A stretch of 16,962 nt of DNA. It comes from JAOPZW01 sp036555665 (lineage in GTDB: Bacteria > Actinomycetota > Thermoleophilia > Solirubrobacterales > Solirubrobacteraceae). Of this stretch, positions 6,789 to 12,558 are shown in pieces (the stretch's first letter is position 1; each line of letters opens with the position of its first letter). The notes under the pieces are model-generated. The model saw nothing but the letters and a program-made list of their open reading frames with translations. It had not been told where the DNA came from and did no database searches. A program made the translations under genes and the position numbers. The stretch lies in contig DATBKW010000005.1 in assembly GCA_036555665.1 (NCBI GenBank), positions 1 through 16,962 on the forward strand. The letters are read 5' to 3'.

Positions 6789-7040
6789 TCAGCGCCCCGC
6801 GCGCCGCCACACCGCGACCACTTCCCGCACCGTCGCCTGGCGGTAGGACACGCGGGAGTCCAATGGTCGGACGCTGAGGTGGAAGCGCCCGGACTCGACC
6901 TGGTCGAGCTCGACGACGAGCGCGTGAAAGCGGCGGCCCTTCTTGTCGACCTCGACGATGTCGCCTGGCCCGATGCCCTTGGAGCTGCGGCGAGCCGCCT
7001 GCGACGGCGGAGGGGAGGGGAGCAGGGTGGTCTGGGTCAT
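6789..7040 (-). CDS. Small hypothetical protein coupled to menD (beta-barrel-like)
   Basis: 83-aa protein not assigned to a known family by me. Residues 1-20 are polar and proline-rich (low complexity). Residues 21-83 look like a compact beta-barrel: GIGPGDIVEVDKKGRRFHAL, then VVELDQVESGRFHLSVRPL and a closing Arg-rich REVVAVWRRAGR. The GDIVEV opening resembles KOW/SH3-like small barrels that bind nucleic acid or protein, but that is a guess from the pattern. It is a real gene because its ATG overlaps the menD stop as ATGA (7040-7037), a standard coupled junction, and no larger gene covers it. There is no signal peptide or membrane segment. Alternative view: a menaquinone-unrelated housekeeping protein riding in the operon. 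Confidence 0.7.
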   Translation of the reverse strand: MTQTTLLPSPPPSQAARRSSKGIGPGDIVEVDKKGRRFHALVVELDQVESGRFHLSVRPLDSRVSYRQATVREVVAVWRRAGR

Positions 7041-8722
7041 GGCCGCTCGAAGCTAGCGAGCGAGTCGGACGGCGCAACGCGCGTTGCGCGCGCCCGAACC
7101 GCGTCCCACACGCGGCGGTGCAGCGCGACGTTCTCGGCCCGGTCTGTGCGCACGTGCAGGAGCGTGCCCGGGGCCTCGCGGATGGCGGCGAGATCGCTCA
7201 CGGGCTCGTAGGCCAACCCGAACAGCGCCGCGACGCGCTCGGCGTCGAGGCCGGTAGGCGTGGCGACGTGCTCCTCAAAAGCATCGGTCTGCGTGGCGAC
7301 CGGGAGGAAGTCGAAGATGCCGCCGCCCGCGTTGTCGACCAGGACGATCGTGAGTGCGAGGCCCAGGCGCCGAGCGCTGAGCAGCGCGCCGAGGTCGTGG
7401 GCCAGCGCGACGTCGCCGAGGTGCACGACGACGCGCTCACCGGTGGCGGCGGCGCCGAATGCCGCCGCAAGCGTGCCGTCGATCCCGTTCGCACCGCGGT
7501 GCGCGAGCACGCGCGGCGGCGCGTCAAGCACCGGCCAGAAGGTCTCGACGTCGCGGACGGGCATCGAAGAGGCGGTGAAGACGGTCACCTCGCCCGGCAG
7601 CTCGGCCAACGCGCGCGCTATGGTCGGCTCGGAGACCTCGTCGCCGAGCGCTTCGGCGATCGCGGCCGCTGCGGCGGTATCGGTGGCGCGCCAGCTGTCG
7701 AGCCACACAGACGCGCGCGCCGGGCGGCTGCCCACGCCAAGGGCCCACGCGACCGGGTCGGCATCGAGGACTTCGGTCACCACGGCGGCCGGGTCCTGCC
7801 AGGCCGACTCGGGATCGAAGACGACCTGGCGAGCGTCCAGACCGGCGAGCCACTGGCGCAGCGGCTTGGAGGTCGGTAGGTCGCCGACGCGGATCACCGT
7901 GTCCGGGCGCTGAGCGGTCACGAAGCTGGGGTCGCGCAGCAGGGCGTCGTAATAGGCGATGGCCGCCTCGCCGCGGCGCGCGCCGGAGAGCGGATCGGCC
8001 AGCAGCGGCGCCCCCAGGGCAAGGGCAGCACCAGCGAGCGCCTCACCGAGCCCGTCGTGGCGCTCGTGGCGCCCCGCGACGATCACCGCGCGCTGGCCGA
8101 CCTCCAGCGAGATCGCGCGCGGCGCGGCGCGACGGCGCACGCGCGCCGGCGGCCGGTCCTCGAGCGCCGGCAGCGGTCCGTCGAGGACGAGCGGCTCGCG
8201 CAGCGGGAAGTTGAGGTGCACCGGCCCCGGCCGGCCGCCGGCCGCGGTCGTATACGCCCGCGCCGCCAGCCCGCGGATCCAGCGCAGCCGCTCCGGCGTG
8301 GCCAGGTGCGTGCCGACCTCGAAGAACCACTTCGCCGCGCCGCCGTAGAGCTTGAGCTGGTCGATCGTCTGGCCGGCGCCGACCTCGCGCAGCTCGGGCG
8401 GCCGATCGGCCGTGAGCACGATCAGCGGCACGCGCGCCTCGTGGGCCTCGATGACCGCGGGCAGGTAGTGCGCCGCGGCGGTTCCGCTCGTGCACGCCAC
8501 CGCGGCCGGGCGGCCGCACGCCTTGGCCACGCCCACCGCGAAGAAGCCGGCCACCCGCTCGTCGACGTGCGACCACGTGGCCAGGCCCGGCTGGCGCGCG
8601 AGCGTGAGCACGAGCGGCGTCGAACGCGACCCCGGCGACGTGCACGCGCCCGCCAGCCCGCAGCGCGTGAGCTCGTCGACGAACGCGCGGAGCAGCAGGT
8701 AGGTGTCGATGGTCTCGGTCAA
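7037..8722 (-). CDS. menD: SEPHCHC synthase (2-succinyl-5-enolpyruvyl-6-hydroxy-3-cyclohexene-1-carboxylate synthase)
   Basis: ThDP enzyme adding the succinic semialdehyde unit from 2-oxoglutarate to isochorismate, the second step of menaquinone synthesis; cytosolic. Visible: pyrimidine domain with SPGSRSTP (29-36), catalytic Glu55 in HVDERVAGFFAVG, CTSGTAAAHYLPAV, TADRPPELREVGAGQTIDQ; pyrophosphate domain with HRGANGIDGT (408-417) and GDVALAHDLGALLSARRLG (436-454), then DNAGGGIFDFLP (463 on). The last motif has Asp where Asn is usual. The length of 561 aa matches the family. The start is TTG 8722: an in-frame TGA lies just upstream (8728-8726), no ATG or GTG exists before SPGSRS, and no SD is seen. 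The 3' end overlaps the 83-aa gene as ATGA. It is divergent from menH with 12 bp between start codons. Confidence 0.95.
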   Translation of the reverse strand: MTETIDTYLLLRAFVDELTRCGLAGACTSPGSRSTPLVLTLARQPGLATWSHVDERVAGFFAVGVAKACGRPAAVACTSGTAAAHYLPAVIEAHEARVPLIVLTADRPPELREVGAGQTIDQLKLYGGAAKWFFEVGTHLATPERLRWIRGLAARAYTTAAGGRPGPVHLNFPLREPLVLDGPLPALEDRPPARVRRRAAPRAISLEVGQRAVIVAGRHERHDGLGEALAGAALALGAPLLADPLSGARRGEAAIAYYDALLRDPSFVTAQRPDTVIRVGDLPTSKPLRQWLAGLDARQVVFDPESAWQDPAAVVTEVLDADPVAWALGVGSRPARASVWLDSWRATDTAAAAAIAEALGDEVSEPTIARALAELPGEVTVFTASSMPVRDVETFWPVLDAPPRVLAHRGANGIDGTLAAAFGAAATGERVVVHLGDVALAHDLGALLSARRLGLALTIVLVDNAGGGIFDFLPVATQTDAFEEHVATPTGLDAERVAALFGLAYEPVSDLAAIREAPGTLLHVRTDRAENVALHRRVWDAVRARATRVAPSDSLASFERP

Positions 8723-8734
8723 GATTCAGCGGTG

Positions 8735-9463
8735 ATGCCGGTCACCGTCGTCCTGCTCCACGGCTTCGCCGGCACTGGGCGCGCCTGGGATCCGGTGATC
8801 GAGCGGCTGGATCGCGAACGCTATAACGCGCTCGCTCCCGACCTGCGCGGCCATGGCGGCGCGCGCGACGAGCGGCCGGTCGCCTTCGCCGCGATGGCGG
8901 CGGACGTGCTCGCGGCGGCGCCCGAGCGCTTCGTGCTGTGCGGCTACTCGATGGGCGGGCGCATCGCCCTGCACGTCGCGCTCGCCGCGGCCGAGCGCAT
9001 CGACCGCCTCGTCCTCGTCGCCACCACCGCCGGCATCGACGCGCCGGTCGAGCGCGCGGCGCGCCGCGCCGACGACGAGCGCCTCGCCGAGTTCGCCGAC
9101 GCGGCCCCGATCGAGGCGTTCGCCGACCGCTGGACGTCGCAGCCCTTGTTCGCGGGCACGCCGCTGGAGGCGGCGAAGCTCTGGCGCCACGACGTCCTGC
9201 GCAACGATCCGCGCGCGCTGGCGACCGTCCTGCGCGGCGTCGGCACCGGCGCGATGACGCCGATGTGGGACCGCCTCGCCGAGCTGACGATGCCCGCCGC
9301 GGTGCTCGCCGGAGAGCGCGACCCGAAGTTCGTCGAGCTCGCGCGCCGCCTCGCCGCCAAGCTGCCGAACGCCGAACTCAGGATCGTCCCCGACGCCGGC
9401 CACGGCCTCCCGCGCGAGGCGCCCGATGCGATTGTGCGCGCGATCACACGCGAGGGACCCTGA
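8735..9463 (+). CDS. menH: SHCHC synthase, alpha/beta hydrolase fold
   Basis: Removes pyruvate from SEPHCHC to give SHCHC, directly after MenD. Visible alpha/beta hydrolase signature: HGFAGTGRAWD (9-19), DLRGHG, nucleophile elbow GYSMGGR with Ser72, acid Asp196 in AGERD and His223 in AGHGLP. WTSQPLFAGTP in the lid (133-143) is typical of MenH rather than of generic hydrolases. It is 242 aa, the usual length. The start is ATG 8735; an in-frame GTG at 8732 is adjacent and equally possible. No SD; the promoter must lie within the opposing menD 5' end. Context with menF and menD makes the assignment strong; another hydrolase of the same fold is the only alternative. Confidence 0.88.
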   Translation: MPVTVVLLHGFAGTGRAWDPVIERLDRERYNALAPDLRGHGGARDERPVAFAAMAADVLAAAPERFVLCGYSMGGRIALHVALAAAERIDRLVLVATTAGIDAPVERAARRADDERLAEFADAAPIEAFADRWTSQPLFAGTPLEAAKLWRHDVLRNDPRALATVLRGVGTGAMTPMWDRLAELTMPAAVLAGERDPKFVELARRLAAKLPNAELRIVPDAGHGLPREAPDAIVRAITREGP

Positions 9464-9493
9464 CACGACGGTCCAGGGGAATCCCGCTAGCTC

Positions 9494-9663
9494 ACTAGTG
9501 GGCCTTCTCGTAACGTTTGACCGGTAACGGCGGCCGGCGGCGCCGATCCGGCAAGGACGCAGAACCGAAGGAATACCGGAGGTATTTCGAGGTTCGAGGA
9601 CGCCGCCGGTCGGGGATCGACGGCTGTCGTTACCGGTCAAACGTTACGGGAAGACCCACTAGT
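9494..9663. repeat. 170-bp palindromic element with 43-bp inverted arms
   Basis: The 209-bp menH-VOC spacer (9464-9672) is almost entirely one snap-back structure. Arms 9494-9536 and 9621-9663 are inverted copies matching at 39 of 43 positions, with a perfect 21-bp core (9509-9529 with 9628-9648) and ACTAGT at both outer ends. Inside are further paired segments: CCGGCGGCG (9534-9542) with 9601-9609, GAACC (9562-9566) with GGTTC (9591-9595), and AATACC (9572-9577) with GGTATT (9581-9586) around a GGA loop. CTC flanks both ends (9491-9493, 9664-9666), a possible 3-bp target duplication. It carries no ORF of its own. It may be a MITE/REP-like repeat or a structured RNA/terminator; copy number in the genome is unknown. 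Confidence 0.75.
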
Positions 9664-9665
9664 CT
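9660..9665 (+). promoter_or_regulatory. Candidate -10 box for the VOC gene
   Basis: TAGTCT (TANNNT) ends 7 nt before the ATG at 9673, the spacing expected for a leaderless transcript, and no SD is present. It straddles the outer end of the palindromic element, so the element may supply the promoter. The -35 position shows no good match. Confidence 0.35.
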
Positions 9666-9672
9666 CGCCCGC

Positions 9673-10440
9673 ATGGGCGAACGCACGAGCTACGCGCCCG
9701 GGACCTTCTCCTGGGTGGACCTCAACACCGACGACATCGAAGCGTCGAAGGCCTTCTACGCCGACCTGCTGGGGTGGACCTACCAGGACATCCCGATCGG
9801 CGACGGCAACCACTATTCGATGGCCCAGGTCGATGGCCATGATGTCGCCGCCATCACCCCGATGCCGCCCGGCACGGAGGCCACCCACTGGAACTGCTAC
9901 GTGACCGTCGAGGATGCCGACGCCACCGCGGCGCGCGCGAAGGAGCTCGGCGCCACCCTGATGGGCGAGCCCTTCGACGTCTTCGACGCCGGGCGCATGG
10001 CGATCATCCAGGACCCGCAGGGCGCGGTCCTCATGGTCTGGCAGCCGCGCGCCACCATCGGCGCCGGCCTGGTCAACGCGCCCGGCGCGCTGTGCTGGAA
10101 CGACCTGATCGCGCCCGACGTCGAGGCCGCGGCCCCGTTCTATCGCGAGCTCTTCGGGTGGACGATCGAGGAGACGCCGGGCTCGGAGGGCGCGTACTTC
10201 TCGATCACCAACGGCGGCAGGTTGAACGGCGGCGTCATGCCGGCGCCACCCGAGGGGCAGCCGGTGTGGAACCTCTACTTCGCCGTGGAGGACTGCGACG
10301 CCACCGTCGCCCGCGCCGGCGAGCTGGGCGGCGAGCTGCTCGTCAAGCCGAGGAGCCTGCCCAACGGCGGGCGCTTCGCGGTCATCCGCGACCCGCAGGG
10401 CGCGATCTTCAGCGTCTCATCGGGACCGATGGACCCGTAG
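9673..10440 (+). CDS. Two-domain VOC (glyoxalase/bleomycin-resistance superfamily) protein, Cfp30B-like
   Basis: Cytosolic protein made of two tandem VOC modules: residues ~8-125, opening with GTFSWVDLNTDDIEASKAFY, and ~132-252, opening with GALCWNDLIAPDVEAAAPFY. Each ends in a DPQGA motif followed by a beta strand (DPQGAVLMVW, DPQGAIFSV). The overall pattern (YSMA, PMPPG, AGRMAIIQDPQGA, GRFAVIRDPQGA) closely resembles mycobacterial Cfp30B, whose reaction is not settled, so no substrate is claimed. The length is 255 aa. ATG 9673 is the first residue matching the family start; the reading frame is open further upstream, but only through the palindromic element. No SD. The gene stands alone, bracketed by two long palindromes, which suggests it is its own transcription unit. 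Confidence 0.88.
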   Translation: MGERTSYAPGTFSWVDLNTDDIEASKAFYADLLGWTYQDIPIGDGNHYSMAQVDGHDVAAITPMPPGTEATHWNCYVTVEDADATAARAKELGATLMGEPFDVFDAGRMAIIQDPQGAVLMVWQPRATIGAGLVNAPGALCWNDLIAPDVEAAAPFYRELFGWTIEETPGSEGAYFSITNGGRLNGGVMPAPPEGQPVWNLYFAVEDCDATVARAGELGGELLVKPRSLPNGGRFAVIRDPQGAIFSVSSGPMDP

Positions 10441-10443
10441 GGC

Positions 10444-10504
10444 TAGGCGGCGAACGTCCGCGACGTAACAACAGGGTTGTTACGTGACGGACGTTCGGCG
10501 CCTA
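10444..10504. terminator. 61-bp palindrome between convergent genes (likely bidirectional terminator)
   Basis: Arms 10444-10472 and 10476-10504 are inverted copies matching at 26 of 29 positions around a 3-nt AGG loop. The loop-proximal 10 bp (ACGTAACAAC with GTTGTTACGT) are perfect. It starts 4 nt after the VOC stop and its right end overlaps the sdhE stop (10504-10502). A hairpin this long between converging genes is well placed to end transcription from both sides, though there is no U-run. It could equally be a dispersed REP-type repeat. Confidence 0.6.
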
Positions 10505-11413
10505 TGGGGCCCCGACGCCCGCGACCACCGACGTCGTCCAGTCGATGACCGCCGCCGGCTTGACGATGTGGCGCGCCATGCCCAGCTCCTTGGGATCGAG
10601 GCCCAGGGCCAGGCCGACGAGCTGGGGGAGGTGCAGCACGGGCATCTTCAGGTCGCGCCCGACGACGCGCTCGGCCAACGGCTGCTGCAGGTCGAGGTTC
10701 AGGTGGCACAGCGGGCACGGGGTGACGAGGCAGTCGGCGTCGGCGTCGACGGCGTCGCCCAGGTGGCGGCCGGCCTGCTTGAGCGAGGCGTCCTTGTTCA
10801 TCGTGATGATCGGGAAGCCGCAGCACTTGTGCGAGCCGGCGTACTCGATGACGGTGCCGCCGAGCGCCTCGATGACCTTGGCCAGATAGGTGTCGCGCGG
10901 GCGCTCGTCGGCGTCGATGCCCAGGCGGTCCATCGGGCGCACGATGTAGCAGCCGTAGAACGGCCCGACCTTGAGGTCGGTGAGCGGGCGCGTGACCCGC
11001 GCGCGCAACTCGTCCAGGCCGATCTCCTCCACCAGCAGCCACAGGAAGTTCTTGTTGCTCAGGCCCTTCTCGTAGTGCAGGCCCTCGGCCGACAACGTCT
11101 CGTTGACGTGCTCGCGGTACTCGCCGTTGGCGTCCAGCCGCTCCTGGCACTCGCTCTGCGCGCCCTGGCAGGTCGAGCAGATGTTCATCATGAGCTCGGC
11201 GCCCTCGACGCGCTGGGCCAGCGCGAAGGTCCGGGCGTTGAGGGTGTCGGCGAGCTCCTGGTTGTGCTCGGCGATGACACCCGCGCCGGTGCAGCACGCG
11301 CGATCGAGCTCGACGAGCTCGATGTCGAGCAGCGGCGCGATCAGCGCCATCGAGCCGTGCAGCTCGGGCGTGAAGCCGCGGCTCACGCAGCCTGGCCAGT
11401 AGGCGACCTTCAT
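10502..11413 (-). CDS. sdhE: CCG-domain (HdrB-like) third subunit of type E succinate dehydrogenase
   Basis: Soluble cysteine-rich protein of 303 aa with two CCG domains. Domain 1 has Cys9, Cys40-Cys41, Cys79 and Cys82; domain 2 has Cys155, Cys197-Cys198, Cys233 and Cys236, the CX(n)CCX(n)CXXC pattern of heterodisulfide reductase subunit B and of SdhE/MfrE. In type E enzymes this subunit carries an iron-sulfur centre and passes electrons between SdhB and (mena)quinone at the membrane surface. No transmembrane helix is seen. ATG 11413 overlaps the sdhB stop as ATGA; the frame continues upstream inside sdhB but is not used. The symbol here means the type E SDH subunit, not the flavinylation factor also called SdhE. 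A standalone HdrB-like oxidoreductase is the alternative, but the operon argues against it. Confidence 0.88.
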   Translation of the reverse strand: MKVAYWPGCVSRGFTPELHGSMALIAPLLDIELVELDRACCTGAGVIAEHNQELADTLNARTFALAQRVEGAELMMNICSTCQGAQSECQERLDANGEYREHVNETLSAEGLHYEKGLSNKNFLWLLVEEIGLDELRARVTRPLTDLKVGPFYGCYIVRPMDRLGIDADERPRDTYLAKVIEALGGTVIEYAGSHKCCGFPIITMNKDASLKQAGRHLGDAVDADADCLVTPCPLCHLNLDLQQPLAERVVGRDLKMPVLHLPQLVGLALGLDPKELGMARHIVKPAAVIDWTTSVVAGVGAP

Positions 11414-12558
11414 GACTCGCTGCCCTCGGGTCCGGGGGCGGAGGCCATGGCATCGTCGCGCTGCGCCGTGGCCTCCTGCTCGTCCTCGTCGAAGCCCGTG
11501 ATGTAGAGGTTGAGCTCGATGCGCTCGTCGCGGCCCTCGACGGTGTCGTAGATGCGCTGCACCTGCTTGAGGTCGTCCTTGGGGATCTTGTGCGGCTTCA
11601 GCGCGCCCATCGGCGTCACCTTGCGCCGCACCAGCGCCTTGGTGATCGCCGGCAGCGAGTTGACGAGCTCGAGCGCCGCCGGCGGGGCGAACTTGCCGAA
11701 GAACGAGTTGCCGCCGTAGGAGCGCGGCAGCAGCTCGGCCTCCCACAGCAACCCGTTGTCCTTCACGAGCGTGGTGAAGGCCGCCTCGTGGCGCTCGCCG
11801 TTGTTGCGGTCCTTGATGTGGTGGTCGCCGGTGGCGCGGCGGCGCAGGCGCATGATCTGGCTCATCGGCGCCACGCCCTTCGGGCAGGCCTCGATGCACT
11901 TGAAGCAGTGGGTGCAGTCGAAGATGCCGTGCGGGTCCTCGGCCAGGTCGCGCAGGCGCTCGCCCTGCTGGGCGTCGCGCGGATCGCCCACAAAGCGGTA
12001 GGCCTTGGCGAGCGCGGCCGGCCCGATGAACAGCGGGTCGACCTCCATCGACAGGCAGTCGCTCACGCAGGCGCCGCACTGGATGCACGCCATCGACTGC
12101 GTGACGTCGATCATCGACTCGCGCGGGACGACGTACTCGCGCTCGGGGATCGGCTCCTTGTTGATGAGCCACGGCGTGACGCGCTGGATCTTCTTCCAGT
12201 GCACCGCGTCCATGTCGACGATCAGATCCTTGATCACGGGCATGTTGCCCATCGGCTCGACCTCGATGACGCCGTCGCGCGAGGACGACAGCGCCTTGTC
12301 GAGATGCGTGTGGCAGGCCAGCCCCGGCTGGCCGTTGATGCGCACGCCGCACGAGCCGCAGATCGCCGCGCGGCAGGAGCAGCGGATGCCGATCGAGCCG
12401 TCGAAGCGCGCCCTGGCCTGCAGGATGCCCTCGAGCACCGAGCGGTGGGGCTCGAGCTGGATGGTGTGCTCGTCCCAGTAGGGCGCGTCGCCGGCCTCGG
12501 GGTCGTAGCGGCGCAGGCGCAACGTGAAGTCCTGCGGTGGCTTGTTGGTCTCGGCCAT
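11410..12558 (-). CDS. sdhB: Succinate dehydrogenase/fumarate reductase iron-sulfur subunit
   Basis: Electron-transfer subunit linking the SdhA flavin to the quinone side. N-terminal [2Fe-2S] ferredoxin domain (about 10-115) with Cys62, Cys67, Cys70 and Cys82, plus an extra Cys60. C-terminal bacterial ferredoxin domain with ACIQCGACVSDC (Cys158, 161, 164, 168) and CTHCFKCIEACPKG (Cys215, 218, 221, 225). Cys218 stands where classical SdhB has a non-ligand residue beside the [3Fe-4S] centre, so that centre is predicted to be [4Fe-4S], as in type E enzymes. It is 382 aa, long for SdhB because of a ~150-residue C-terminal extension ending in an acidic tail. ATG 12558 shares one base with the sdhA stop (TGATG), so translation is coupled; it overlaps sdhE by 4 nt. 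Confidence 0.94.
   Translation of the reverse strand: MAETNKPPQDFTLRLRRYDPEAGDAPYWDEHTIQLEPHRSVLEGILQARARFDGSIGIRCSCRAAICGSCGVRINGQPGLACHTHLDKALSSSRDGVIEVEPMGNMPVIKDLIVDMDAVHWKKIQRVTPWLINKEPIPEREYVVPRESMIDVTQSMACIQCGACVSDCLSMEVDPLFIGPAALAKAYRFVGDPRDAQQGERLRDLAEDPHGIFDCTHCFKCIEACPKGVAPMSQIMRLRRRATGDHHIKDRNNGERHEAAFTTLVKDNGLLWEAELLPRSYGGNSFFGKFAPPAALELVNSLPAITKALVRRKVTPMGALKPHKIPKDDLKQVQRIYDTVEGRDERIELNLYITGFDEDEQEATAQRDDAMASAPGPEGSES

Noticed and set aside
6765..6796. 11-bp direct repeat CGCTCAGCGCC (6765-6775 and 6786-6796) after the 83-aa gene
   Set aside because: Two short GC-rich copies with one inside coding sequence; too little to call a repeat element or operator.
8057..8734. Long N-terminal extension of the menH reading frame
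   Set aside because: It is antisense to menD with no recognisable domain. The alpha/beta hydrolase fold begins at the ATG at 8735.
9585..9600. T-arm-like GGTTCGA suggesting a tRNA or tRNA remnant
   Set aside because: The flanking bases do not form a T-stem and no acceptor, D or anticodon arm can be folded around it. The GGTTC pairs with GAACC inside the palindrome instead.
9491..9666. CTC direct repeats as proof of transposition of the 170-bp element
   Set aside because: A 3-bp match is easily chance; it is kept only as a hint in the element entry.
9517..9672. Possible peptide or VOC N-terminal extension read through the 170-bp palindrome
   Set aside because: Both strands give near-mirror Arg-rich peptides simply because the DNA is palindromic. 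The VOC family start matches ATG 9673.
11414..12352. Upstream extension of the sdhE reading frame inside sdhB
   Set aside because: The extension is Arg/Ala-rich out-of-frame sequence of sdhB. The family N-terminus (MKVAYWPGC) and the ATGA overlap place the start at 11413.
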